Assembly: GCA_905478245.1 (NCBI GenBank)
Contig: CAJQHT010000027.1
Location: 1-58,245, forward strand
Reading direction: 5' to 3'
Origin: an uncultured Rickettsiales bacterium
Lineage (GTDB): Bacteria > Pseudomonadota > Alphaproteobacteria > Rickettsiales > UBA1997
DNA length: 58,245 bases
In this document: positions 8,601 through 17,658 of the stretch, piece by piece
Layout of the letters: each line of letters begins with the position of its first letter
Numbering within the stretch: the stretch's first letter is position 1
Made by a program: the position numbers and the translations under genes
Notes under the pieces: model-generated
Told to the model about the DNA's origin: nothing
The model's database searches: none
Seen by the model: only the letters and a program-made list of their open reading frames with translations

Positions 8601-11600
8601 TCCCGCTTCTGCTCTTCTATTTTTTGCTGAGCTTCTATTTTTTGCTCTAAAGTTATACGAATTTCTTGTTGCTGTAACTCGCTAATCTCTTCTGCCCCCA
8701 TTGCCTCTAAAACTCTTGGTCTTGTCGCGGGCGACGCATCTTCTATTATTTGTCTTGCAGGCTGTGTTTTCATAATTTGCCCATCTGATTCTAAAGTTAT
8801 AGAAGATCCACCAAGATCAATTTTAATCCATCCACCAACTCTCTCCTTAACCTCAATAAACATGTGATTATCATTGCTAACAATACGACAATCTACACCC
8901 TCAATCTTCTTAATTTCTAAAAAAGCTGCTACAGCTCTATGCCTACAAGCTCCTGCCTTTTTATTATTAAGACTAGTAATAAAATCGTCCTCATTATTAA
9001 AAGTAAAATCGTCCCCGAATTCGCTAAATCCTTGATATTTAGAAATTATTTCTTTAACTGCTGAATTTTCAATTTGATCAACGCGCCCCATCTCTACAAC
9101 TTCACCTCTTTCTAGTTCCGCTTCAATTAAAAGATCAAGAGTAATACTTAAAGAAGGATTTTCCTTCTTTTTAATATAATATAAACCTGTTTTTTGACAA
9201 TATTTTATATCAAACTTTTGATTAATATCAATTGTTATTTTTGAGCCATAATCAACAGCAAGTAATGCCTTTAATTTATCTCCGTAAGTTATTGATGGCA
9301 AAGGTTCCCACTTATCTCCAACTTCTAAATTTACTTGACCTTTGTAATTAACAGAGTAATTTCTTGCCCGCTTTCCTTCCAATTTCTGGCCTGCTATTTG
9401 AAAAATCCGATTAAATGATTGCTGACTATCATGAAACTCAATACCTTCTACATCCTGCATAGATTGTAAATCTGACTCTAATTTAAGTCTACCATCTTCA
9501 ATTGTGCAATTATTATATATTTCTCTACGACAAATATTTTCATTAATCTCTTTGCCGTCTGCACCTGTAAATGACGGCTGTTTTTCATAGAGAGTTTTTT
9601 GATCACTTTGTTTTATATCTCCTTTTATTGTTGCAAAATTAGGTCCTGTATCTCCTCTTAATCTAGAAGGATCGGATAAGGAAACAAGATTAGTAAAAAC
9701 AACTGGCTGTTTTTTATCATCCCTATCGTGCCCTTTATGTTCAGAACTTATTGGTCCAATAAATTCAAGCAAACAAGCTGAAGATCTCTGTAATTTATCC
9801 TTGAGAAACGAGAGTTCTATACCCTCTAAATTAGCCACATTTAGTTGAGATAAGTTCTTTACAATCGGAAAATCTGGAAACTCCTCACTCCTTAAATGAG
9901 ATAGTTTGTTAATTGTTAAATTATGAACATTTGAAAATAAAGTTAATATCTCTGCAAGTTGAGAGCTACTTATGTCACATTCTATATCCAAAATAGTATA
10001 TTGCGAAAGATTTCTTTTTTCATCTTCTGTCATAGCATTAATTTCTTGCAATGCAATATCAACATCAGTGATGGTTATATCCTTGCCATATTCAGATATA
10101 TAGCCATTGCCTGAGAACTTCTGAGCTTCAATATTACATTGATAAGGAGCAATAATTTCTAACATTGCTTTTTGATAGTCATCATAGTCCTTATATTCTC
10201 TACCATACCCAATGATATCTCTATCATTATGCGGAGTATGAATTCGTTGCGTAAAAAAGATATGTTTTAAATTAGGGGCTTTCTCAATTATTTTACTTAA
10301 CATAGAAATATCCATAGCAGAATCATCAATATCTATAAACTCTAACTTTGGCAAACTATTAATTTTTGATAATTTATCTGAAAATGGCCGCCAGCAATTA
10401 CCAAAAGACTCAGATCCTCCCGTTGAGACTGAAATTTTAAAGTCAATAATCCTAGATTCTTGCAATTTTGATTGATCGCTGTTTATTTGTCCCTCTATAG
10501 CTCTTCTATGAAGTGTGGAACTGAAACTATTGTTTTTTGTGGTAACATTCCTACCAAATCTATGATTAAATTTCCTTATTGCCTTTTCTGCCCTAACAGA
10601 ATCAAATGTTTTGACGAAATCATTTTCTATCTCAAAATTATCTTCTGGCAATAATTCAAGTAATTTTTCAATCTGATCATTGCGTCCATTTGATTTCATT
10701 AGCCTATGAAATATTTCAAAATTAACCTTAATTTTGTTGGTATCAGGCTCTTCTTTTCTAGACCTTGGACTTTGATCAATATGGCTTTGATCGATATGAT
10801 GAATATCTTTTTGTAATTTATTTAAACCCTTATCATCAATTGTAAAAATTTGATCTGCAGATAGATCTAAGCGCCTTGCTGCTTCTGATTTAAGAAAATC
10901 CGAAGTTAATATATCAAAATTCCGTCGACCCCTATCATTATAGAGATCTAGATTTATATTACGTGCTAAACCATTATGCAAAAACTGCTTCCTTAAGAAT
11001 CCATAATATTTTTCTGATTTCCAAATAAAGAAATCCTGTAAACTTTTAGTATAATCATCATAAATATAGATCTTAAAACCATTTTTGTCTAATTTATTAA
11101 TAAGATCCAAATTCTCATTAATTGTAACAGCGTTAATTATAATTGCTTTTGGGTTTTTTTGAGCATCAAGCTTAGACTGTATAAAGCACTGATCTTTTTG
11201 ATCATGAAGCGCTACAGGATCAACTTGCCCAGTTAAATTTGTGCCTTGATTTTCTTTATTATCTGGTGAATCTCCATAATATAAATAAGATGGAATTTGA
11301 AGACTATTAAGATATTCGTAAAAATTTCTAGCACTTTTTTCAGCTTCAACATTATCTCTCTCTGTAATGTTTTCCAGGAGCAGGCCTTTTAAAGTTCTTA
11401 GGTAAGACTTTTTACTCTCACTAAAAAATTTTGCAGGGATATTGGCTCCATGCTTAATCAGCATTCTTGCCGTCTGAAAATATCCATTATCTATCACTCT
11501 GTCCAAAAGCCCTGCATCATGAGGGTTATATGAGGTATAACGCTCAACATTAACATCTAAGCTTCCTTCATCTATTTGTTTCTTAAAAGTCTCTAATGTT

Positions 11601-11692
11601 TCCAGGTCTTTTTTCAGAAGCTCATCGTAAGATTGATATTCTTTTGGCGAAGCAAACGAAGGGAAACTAGGGTTTAATGTCCATTTAGGCAT
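5663..11692 (-). CDS. Giant ankyrin/LRR-like, transglutaminase-like, AAA+ protein (2009 aa before the TGA)
   Basis: Not assignable to a named family. Visible parts, in order: an ankyrin-like helix pair near residues 60-86 (LLDRVIDNGYFQTARMLIKH); leucine-rich-repeat-like strands and helices around 440-670 (NLSQLNVANLEGIELSFLKD). Next comes a papain/transglutaminase-like core with a candidate triad Cys916 (GACRHRA), His943 (NDNHMFIEV) and Asp959 (KIDLGGS). A Gln/Glu-rich coiled coil at ~1020-1055 and a long helical region follow. An AAA+ module has Walker A GQTGVGKS at 1728-1735, Walker B ILFIDEAN near 1777-1784 and a sensor-1-like IIFAGNPRS near 1820. No signal peptide or membrane segment is evident. 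Base composition matches its neighbours. The mix of eukaryote-like repeats, a peptidase/transglutaminase fold and MoxR/midasin-like ATPases suggests a host-interaction, effector or conflict protein, but that is inference. Confidence 0.75.
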   Translation of the reverse strand: MPKWTLNPSFPSFASPKEYQSYDELLKKDLETLETFKKQIDEGSLDVNVERYTSYNPHDAGLLDRVIDNGYFQTARMLIKHGANIPAKFFSESKKSYLRTLKGLLLENITERDNVEAEKSARNFYEYLNSLQIPSYLYYGDSPDNKENQGTNLTGQVDPVALHDQKDQCFIQSKLDAQKNPKAIIINAVTINENLDLINKLDKNGFKIYIYDDYTKSLQDFFIWKSEKYYGFLRKQFLHNGLARNINLDLYNDRGRRNFDILTSDFLKSEAARRLDLSADQIFTIDDKGLNKLQKDIHHIDQSHIDQSPRSRKEEPDTNKIKVNFEIFHRLMKSNGRNDQIEKLLELLPEDNFEIENDFVKTFDSVRAEKAIRKFNHRFGRNVTTKNNSFSSTLHRRAIEGQINSDQSKLQESRIIDFKISVSTGGSESFGNCWRPFSDKLSKINSLPKLEFIDIDDSAMDISMLSKIIEKAPNLKHIFFTQRIHTPHNDRDIIGYGREYKDYDDYQKAMLEIIAPYQCNIEAQKFSGNGYISEYGKDITITDVDIALQEINAMTEDEKRNLSQYTILDIECDISSSQLAEILTLFSNVHNLTINKLSHLRSEEFPDFPIVKNLSQLNVANLEGIELSFLKDKLQRSSACLLEFIGPISSEHKGHDRDDKKQPVVFTNLVSLSDPSRLRGDTGPNFATIKGDIKQSDQKTLYEKQPSFTGADGKEINENICRREIYNNCTIEDGRLKLESDLQSMQDVEGIEFHDSQQSFNRIFQIAGQKLEGKRARNYSVNYKGQVNLEVGDKWEPLPSITYGDKLKALLAVDYGSKITIDINQKFDIKYCQKTGLYYIKKKENPSLSITLDLLIEAELERGEVVEMGRVDQIENSAVKEIISKYQGFSEFGDDFTFNNEDDFITSLNNKKAGACRHRAVAAFLEIKKIEGVDCRIVSNDNHMFIEVKERVGGWIKIDLGGSSITLESDGQIMKTQPARQIIEDASPATRPRVLEAMGAEEISELQQQEIRITLEQKIEAQQKIEEQKREDKFGPFKKLLDSKEKESYRDVIDFNKREIFDSKPGLQTRNILIRAKSEQELINYRRILLQQMRDPANEDVEYFYVNSAEELSLERAYIEIEGKDGDQKAAKKTPQDNPLYKFITSVSYKKKFLIINWDNFSAADITKFNSLIDEDRKLDSSSVQENIKIISLQNTASQNFYNGSDFLGRHQLKKNVNLSQISRQSQELLGQLQIKEYSAVKEAARNHEIAEESSISSAEKVEINLCHYKNWQEILLGRFIVNNQDVKYQEGELIKAIKQVKKDIILINAPWHDREFALFIDRLLIEKKFNFHGQEIDIPDDFIILKQERQLDRSLTHKAVAENEIIINNSNIYQLSRSCSLDEKEGGALVIGEGILESLKNSALQEGAAAQANFFVTGPISEYQLSQIKEEAKRLNIECSFRLAPGITLPGVNNEAAAAEEREEKLVIDESNSKRVIVSDDVDYTVKQIIDQNQEESIPTKVIDISEMNPDDLLFSYQNKTEEGLIRFKEIEGALIALLKKEPKDFNIILKGGFNQGMINQLTRFMINPPATDIADVDFNRVKFVSRSIENLEFSQPLRKANATFAEKIALLQKEFENSADILRKLNEQLEKSSADKAKLGYSYLKSCLIYLKKYPEKSIDQMREGLEKINRAPDQKEQKERQEEQEEHITKENESNAADIADNFDRQRLNSVQEMLSVSPWVFIAGQTGVGKSKFIENVLKKEGEYNVTEFSGSNSKEEFMKKLREWQSQEDEKSKILFIDEANLIGTDYLIFDGLKNNSPAIIIGNKYFELTEKHKIIFAGNPRSYGDRKTPELLARHGGSIIFDKMPPIYIYHRILKPVFEGSALDEGSRLDIVNKILNIYDKISEISDGSKILISARELQMMALAIVSNADQSNHINQLYFIAEQLIPENKKAEFNKWFAQKIGAITDVVISDAERQRIDNEKFILTNSRHQAYNILDNLLKIRQGKISYEGDVVQRKYGGLNG

Positions 11693-11721
11693 ATCATGTT
11701 AATAATTAAAGTTAAATCTAT

Positions 11722-11727
11722 ATTATA
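11722..11727 (-). promoter_or_regulatory. -10 box for the giant gene
   Basis: On the minus strand a perfect TATAAT lies 30 nt before the ATG at 11692. A poor -35 candidate (TATTCA) is 17 bp further upstream, inside a partial palindromic repeat arm. The position is reasonable for a promoter, but the -35 is weak. Confidence 0.4.
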
Positions 11728-11732
11728 TCTGT

Positions 11733-11783
11733 TCCCATCTTTAATGAATAATATAATAAAATATTTTTGCAAGCATTCATTAA
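11733..11783. repeat. Partial type-A repeat arm
   Basis: CCCATCTTTAATGAATAATA and the following AAAATATTTTT match the left arm of the type-A palindromic repeat, without core or right arm. A local inverted repeat TTAATGAAT (11741) / ATTCATTAA (11775) closes it as a short hairpin. The 11693-11957 gap otherwise holds only the -10 box and the tRNA gene. Confidence 0.6.
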
Positions 11784-11844
11784 GACCCCTGCATAACTGA
11801 AGCAGCTTTGTTTTAATTAATCAGTTTTGCAGATGTCTTGTTAC

Positions 11845-11919
11845 TGGTGCTCCCGGCATGATTCGAACATGCGCACATGGTTTAGGAAACCAATGCTCTA
11901 TCCCCTGAGCTACGGGAGC
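11845..11919 (-). tRNA. tRNA-Arg (anticodon CCU)
   Basis: A full cloverleaf folds on the minus strand: acceptor GCTCCCG/CGGGAGC, D stem GCTC/GAGC, T stem GCATG/CATGC with loop TTCGAAT, and an encoded CCA end. The anticodon loop TTCCTAA gives anticodon CCT, reading AGG. The variable region is short (4 nt) and the outermost anticodon-stem pair is a T-T mismatch. Length is 75 nt including CCA. It lies between the giant gene and the dipeptidase gene, all on the same strand. Confidence 0.95.
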
Positions 11920-11957
11920 TAAAATGACTACCAATTCCTACCTTTAATGGATAATCT

Positions 11958-12485
11958 TTATTTAATAATCTCGTAAGACCTTGGATTAAATAACTGATAA
12001 TGCCACCATTCTTTATCATAAAAATCAAAACCTGCACTCATCATAATGCCAAGCAAGATAAAGCGATTTTTTTGTGCTTCTTGGCTAATTTCTAAATCAC
12101 CGTGATATGCTTTGCTAGTAAAATCATCAAAATCAGTGCCCATATCAAGCTCTTTTAAATCTTGATCAACCAATGTTAGATCAATAGCAATACCCCTACA
12201 ATGAGGAACGGCACCCGTTTGTGGATCTGAGACAAAATCGCCATTAGGAAATTTATTAAATAAAAATTTCTGCGCTTCAAACGGCCTAAAACCATCAAAA
12301 ATCTTAATTTTATAGCCCTGAATTGCCGCTAATTCTATTGCTTTATTTAGAGGATCAATAGCATCTTTATGTAAATAGCAATCATCATTATTATAAAATT
12401 TCTGTTTTGTAACATTATTATTTGACGCATATTTAATATCGCAAATAACATCAAATTTATCGTCAATTAATATTAAATTACTCAT
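11958..12485 (-). CDS. ddpX: D-alanyl-D-alanine dipeptidase (VanX/DdpX family, M15D)
   Basis: A zinc dipeptidase that hydrolyses D-Ala-D-Ala. The first zinc-binding SxHxxGxAxD motif appears as PHCRGIAIDLTLVD (residues ~93-106), and the catalytic/zinc motif as EWWHYQL near residue 158. FDGFRPFEAQ is the conserved substrate-site arginine region. There is no signal peptide, so it is probably cytoplasmic, as in DdpX-type recycling enzymes. At 175 aa it is slightly shorter than VanX (~202). No vanA/vanH-like genes are nearby, so a peptidoglycan-recycling or D-Ala salvage role is likelier than vancomycin resistance. It lies 6 bp downstream of hemJ on the same strand. Confidence 0.88.
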   Translation of the reverse strand: MSNLILIDDKFDVICDIKYASNNNVTKQKFYNNDDCYLHKDAIDPLNKAIELAAIQGYKIKIFDGFRPFEAQKFLFNKFPNGDFVSDPQTGAVPHCRGIAIDLTLVDQDLKELDMGTDFDDFTSKAYHGDLEISQEAQKNRFILLGIMMSAGFDFYDKEWWHYQLFNPRSYEIIK

Positions 12486-12491
12486 CTTTTA

Positions 12492-12917
12492 TTAAAAAGG
12501 TTTAAAAATTACTAAAAATACTATAAATATCATCAAAATTGTTGGAACTTCATTAATAATACGATAGAATTTTTCACTATTATTATTCTGATTATTTTCA
12601 AAATTCTTACGATATTTTGCTAAAAAACCATGGAAACCAGCCATAAAAAGCACTAATAAAAGCTTTGCATGAATCCAGCCTTGAGAAAATCCAATATATT
12701 TTAATAAAATAAAACCAGTAATAAAAGTAATAATCATTGCTGGATTCATTATAAATCTCAGCAATCTTTTTTCCATTATAATAAATAATTTAGCGCTATC
12801 TGAATCATCTTTTAAGCCAGAATGATAAACAAATAATCTTGGCAAATAAAGCAAGCCTGCCATCCATGAAATTACTGCAATAACATGCAAAGCTTTCATA
12901 AGAAAAAAAACCGTCAT
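12492..12917 (-). CDS. hemJ: Protoporphyrinogen IX oxidase, HemJ type
   Basis: An inner-membrane enzyme (UPF0093/HemJ) that oxidises protoporphyrinogen IX in heme synthesis; common in alphaproteobacteria. The 141 residues match the family length. The N-terminal helix AFHV-like segment ALHVIAVISWMAGLLYLPRL holds the conserved His, and residues ~75-105 (GWIHAKLLLVLFMAGFHG) give the second conserved His-containing pair. The end NEVPTILMIFIVFLVIFKPF is typical. Four membrane helices are visible. It is first in a two-gene unit with the dipeptidase, and its probable promoter overlaps the end of a type-B repeat. It complements hemC and hemD at 33-36 kb. Confidence 0.92.
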   Translation of the reverse strand: MTVFFLMKALHVIAVISWMAGLLYLPRLFVYHSGLKDDSDSAKLFIIMEKRLLRFIMNPAMIITFITGFILLKYIGFSQGWIHAKLLLVLFMAGFHGFLAKYRKNFENNQNNNSEKFYRIINEVPTILMIFIVFLVIFKPF

Positions 12918-12959
12918 GAATTTTATAAAATTAAGTTGATATTAATGAAAATAGCTCTT

Positions 12960-12968
12960 ATTATACCA
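12960..12968 (-). promoter_or_regulatory. Extended -10 box from repeat end, upstream of hemJ
   Basis: On the minus strand the terminal sequence of the type-B repeat plus its flank reads TGGTATAAT, a perfect extended -10 element. It lies 42 nt before the hemJ ATG. There is no clear -35, as is usual for extended -10 promoters. Function is inferred. Confidence 0.35.
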
Positions 12969-13134
12969 TTTTAACTTATAAATAAATTAAATTCTAAATA
13001 TTTTTATGGTAAAATTGTTAAAAAACGAGTCGTAATATATTCATATTTTAACGAGGCTTTTTGTCAATTTTAACTAAAAAGATGACGAATTTAATCATTT
13101 AATAAAATATCTGTTTTAGAAGTTAAAATGGTAT
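12963..13134. repeat. Palindromic repeat, type B, full length
   Basis: The ends are a perfect inverted repeat: ATACCATTTTAACTT on the left and AAGTTAAAATGGTAT on the right. The centre carries the same AAAACGAGTCGTAATAT...AACGAGGCTTTTT hairpin core as type A, but the arms are different. A near-identical copy lies at 36193-36365. It fills most of the 331-bp gap between hemJ and prs, two divergent genes. Confidence 0.85.
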
Positions 13135-13145
13135 AATAACAAGGT

Positions 13146-13185
13146 CCATCTTTAATAAAATTTTTAAGATGAATTTTGGTATAAT
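13146..13185 (+). promoter_or_regulatory. Core-less mini repeat ending in an extended -10 box, upstream of prs
   Basis: CCATCTTTAATAAAATTTTT followed by AAGATGAATTTTGGTAT is a short palindrome made of type-A outer arms without a core. Its last bases with the flank give TGGTATAAT (13177-13185), 63 nt before the prs ATG. A second TGGTATAAT is formed at the right end of the preceding type-B repeat (13129-13137). Either could drive prs; this is inferred from sequence only. Confidence 0.4.
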
Positions 13186-13248
13186 TGATGTTAATTGGTA
13201 TTTTTTGTAATTACCAGCAATTTATAATTAAATTAATAGCTAATTTAG

Positions 13249-14181
13249 ATGAAAATAATATCTTGTAACAGCAACAGGACTCTTGCAGAAAATATTGCAA
13301 AATACCTTAAAGTAAAATTAATCGATGCAGATGTGAAAAGATTTGCCGATAATGAAATTTTCGTTGAGATTAAGGAAAATGTTCGTGGTGAAGATGTTTT
13401 CATCATTCAATCCACCTCTTTTCCGGCTAATGATAATTTAATGGAACTATTAATCACAATCGACACCCTAAGACGCGCCTCAGCTAAAAGAATAACAGCA
13501 GTAATACCATATTTTGGCTATGCTCGTCAAGATCGTAAAAATAGCCCAAGAACACCAATTTCAGCCAAGCTAGTTGCTAATCTAATCACTAGCGCTGGCG
13601 CTGACAGAGTCCTTACCATGGATCTTCACGCTGGGCAGATTCAGGGCTTTTTTGACATACCATTAGACAATCTATTTGCTGCTCCAATTTTTGCAAAAGA
13701 CATCAAACAAAATCTTAGTGGCAATAATAATGTTGTTGTTTCTCCTGATGTTGGCGGCCTTGTTAGGGCACGCGCAATTGCCAAGAAAATAGGGTCAGAT
13801 TTAGCAATTGTCGATAAAAGACGACCAAAAGCAGGTGTGAGTAAAGTCATGAATATAATTGGCGAAATTGAAAATAAAAACTGTATAATAGTTGATGATA
13901 TGGTTGATTCTGGCGGAACTTTATGCAACGCTGCTCAAGCCTTAATTGACAAAGGAGCAAAATCTGTTTATGCCTATATAACTCACGGCGTATTATCGGG
14001 TCAAGCTTTAGATAAAATTGCCAATTCTAAATTAGAAAAATTAGTCATAACAGACAGCATCGCCCAAAAAGACGAAGCCAAAAATATCAAAAACATTAAA
14101 ATATTAGAAACTTCTTCTCTAATTGGCGAGGCAATTAGCAGCATAGCAGAAGAAAGATCTGTTTCCAGCCTATTTGATTAA
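13249..14181 (+). CDS. prs: Ribose-phosphate pyrophosphokinase (PRPP synthetase)
   Basis: Makes PRPP from ribose 5-phosphate and ATP for nucleotide, histidine and NAD synthesis. All class I motifs are visible: the flexible-loop/ATP region [10 protein letters not shown] (residues ~92-101), [18 protein letters not shown] (~125-142), the catalytic lysine-arginine stretch DKRRP (~188-192), and the PRPP loop [11 protein letters not shown] (~213-223). At 310 aa it has standard length. It is the first gene of a + strand run ending at gloB, and sits behind two repeat-derived extended -10 boxes. Confidence 0.97.
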   Translation: MKIISCNSNRTLAENIAKYLKVKLIDADVKRFADNEIFVEIKENVRGEDVFIIQSTSFPANDNLMELLITIDTLRRASAKRITAVIPYFGYARQDRKNSPRTPISAKLVANLITSAGADRVLTMDLHAGQIQGFFDIPLDNLFAAPIFAKDIKQNLSGNNNVVVSPDVGGLVRARAIAKKIGSDLAIVDKRRPKAGVSKVMNIIGEIENKNCIIVDDMVDSGGTLCNAAQALIDKGAKSVYAYITHGVLSGQALDKIANSKLEKLVITDSIAQKDEAKNIKNIKILETSSLIGEAISSIAEERSVSSLFD

Positions 14182-14195
14182 ACTTACACACAAGC

Positions 14196-14813
14196 ATGAA
14201 AACCAAAATATTAGAACAGATAAAATTAATAAAAGAAAAAATAGCACAAATTTTAAACAATGAATCTTTGCGCGAAAATTTTAAACATACCTCAAAAGCA
14301 ATCGGCGTATCCCTAGCTATTATATTAATAGTTATTCTTGCAACAAATATTCTTTATCAAGGAAAACCTGTAAAGAAAAGGGGCTATATAGCTGAAATTA
14401 CCGAGCAAAAACCAATTCTTAATATCAATAAAAAATTAGCTTCTGGAGACTTACCTTCTCTTGGCTTGGCAAATAAAATAGATATCGCCAAAATGATAGC
14501 TAATGCTAACATCGATAAAGGTAAAAAAACCTTTAAAAAATGTGCTGCCTGCCATACAATAGAAAAAGGTGCGGCAAATAAAATAGGGCCAAACTTATAT
14601 AATATTGTAGGCAAAAGAAAAGCTGCTAATTCTGGATTTAAATATTCAGAAAATATGGCAAAGAAAGGTGGTAGATGGTCATATAAAGAGCTTAATGTAT
14701 TCTTAAAAAAACCAAACAAATATATACCAAAAACAAAAATGACATTTGCCGGCCTTAAAAAAGACAAAGATAGAGCAAATATTATTGCTTATTTAGAACA
14801 ATTTGCCAAATAA
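14196..14813 (+). CDS. Membrane-anchored class I cytochrome c (CycM/cytochrome c552 type)
   Basis: Electron carrier held on the periplasmic face of the inner membrane. Residues ~35-52 form one uncleaved hydrophobic anchor (VSLAIILIVILATNILYQG). A linker of ~55 residues follows, then the c-type heme site CAACHTIEKG near residue 114. The late segment KTKMTFAGLKKDKDR carries the methionine axial ligand. CycM-type cytochromes pass electrons from the bc1 complex to the aa3 oxidase in alphaproteobacteria. It follows prs by 14 bp. Confidence 0.9.
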   Translation: MKTKILEQIKLIKEKIAQILNNESLRENFKHTSKAIGVSLAIILIVILATNILYQGKPVKKRGYIAEITEQKPILNINKKLASGDLPSLGLANKIDIAKMIANANIDKGKKTFKKCAACHTIEKGAANKIGPNLYNIVGKRKAANSGFKYSENMAKKGGRWSYKELNVFLKKPNKYIPKTKMTFAGLKKDKDRANIIAYLEQFAK

Positions 14814-14825
14814 TTAATTTAATAC

Positions 14826-16906
<2,081 letters not shown>

Positions 16907-16908
16907 TA

Positions 16909-17379
16909 ATGATAGATTTTTTTATCACAATAGAAGGATTGGAAAAACTTAGAAATGAGCTTTTTGATCTTAAAAATGTTCAAAGACCAGCAATAATAGA
17001 GGCAGTAGCCGAAGCTAGAGAACATGGAGACTTAAAGGAAAATGCCGAATATCACGCCGCCCGTGAAAAACAAGGCATGATAGAAGCTACAATATCTGAT
17101 TATGAGGACAAATTATCACGAGCTAAGGCTATTGATATCTCCACCCTTTCAGGTTCAACAGTTCGTTTTGGCGCCAAGGTAACATTAGAAAATCTTGATA
17201 ATGAAAAAATTGTAAAATATCAAATTGTCAGTGAATATGAAGCCAACATTGAAGACGGATTAATTTCAGATCGATCCCCAGTCGCTAAAGCCTTACTTGG
17301 AAAAGAACAAGGAGACGACATTGAAATACAAACCCCAGGAGGTATTGTTGATTACGAAATATTAGAAGTAAAATTCTAA
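16909..17379 (+). CDS. greA: Transcription elongation factor GreA
   Basis: Stimulates cleavage of backtracked RNA by RNA polymerase. The N-terminal coiled coil contains [13 protein letters not shown] and [20 protein letters not shown], with the acidic tip residues that enter the polymerase channel. The C-terminal FKBP-like domain includes [18 protein letters not shown]. Length (156 aa) is standard. It begins 2 bp after ahcY. Confidence 0.97.
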   Translation: MIDFFITIEGLEKLRNELFDLKNVQRPAIIEAVAEAREHGDLKENAEYHAAREKQGMIEATISDYEDKLSRAKAIDISTLSGSTVRFGAKVTLENLDNEKIVKYQIVSEYEANIEDGLISDRSPVAKALLGKEQGDDIEIQTPGGIVDYEILEVKF

Positions 17380-17382
17380 CAT

Positions 17383-17658
17383 ATGAAAAGAAATACAAAT
17401 ATAGATGGTCTGGTAAATTTTCTTATACCAATAATTACTATCTATGCCATATTTCTTGTCATTTACCATATTGAAGAAGGACTATCTGCCATTTTATATT
17501 CCGCCACCTTATTATTGATAATTAATATTATCTATTTCTTTTCTAGAAATAAAATAGAAAAAATAACCCTTACCTTTTCCTCTAAAATAGCCATTAAATC
17601 ATTCTACCTTCTCTCTTTCTCTTATATAATATATTGCCTAATAATATTATTAAATTAA
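17383..17658 (+). CDS. Small hydrophobic membrane protein, unknown
   Basis: A 91-residue protein with three predicted membrane segments (residues ~9-30, ~34-53 and ~66-88). No recognisable motif. It starts 3 bp after greA and its stop directly abuts the gloB ATG, so it is part of the same transcript. The tight spacing and clean frame support it being a real gene. Confidence 0.65.
   Translation: MKRNTNIDGLVNFLIPIITIYAIFLVIYHIEEGLSAILYSATLLLIINIIYFFSRNKIEKITLTFSSKIAIKSFYLLSFSYIIYCLIILLN

Larger units (their letters stand above)
3080..11692 (-). pseudogene. Single 2870-codon giant gene interrupted by one in-frame TGA
   Basis: The 2009-residue and 828-residue frames described in the next two entries are in the same frame. 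They are separated only by a TGA (5665-5663) and 32 further open codons. Those 32 codons encode FITGEPGLGKSAFIKRF and following residues, which is the Walker A strand and P-loop of the second AAA+ module. They continue without interruption into the Walker B region of the downstream frame. Without the TGA the gene would be one protein of about 2870 residues. The TGA falls immediately before the P-loop; a TGG-to-TGA change is the simplest origin. TGA works as an ordinary stop elsewhere in this window (ATGA overlaps of ubiA/nadD, prmC/panC and the DMT/TfoX pair). It could be a recent pseudogene, a readthrough site, a genuine two-protein split or a sequencing error. No frameshift or other stop was seen in the remaining 8.6 kb, which argues that any inactivation is very recent. 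Confidence 0.65.

Noticed and set aside
11958-12485. Vancomycin-resistance cluster
   Set aside because: Only a VanX/DdpX homolog; neighbours are tRNA-Arg and hemJ, and a Gram-negative host makes resistance irrelevant.
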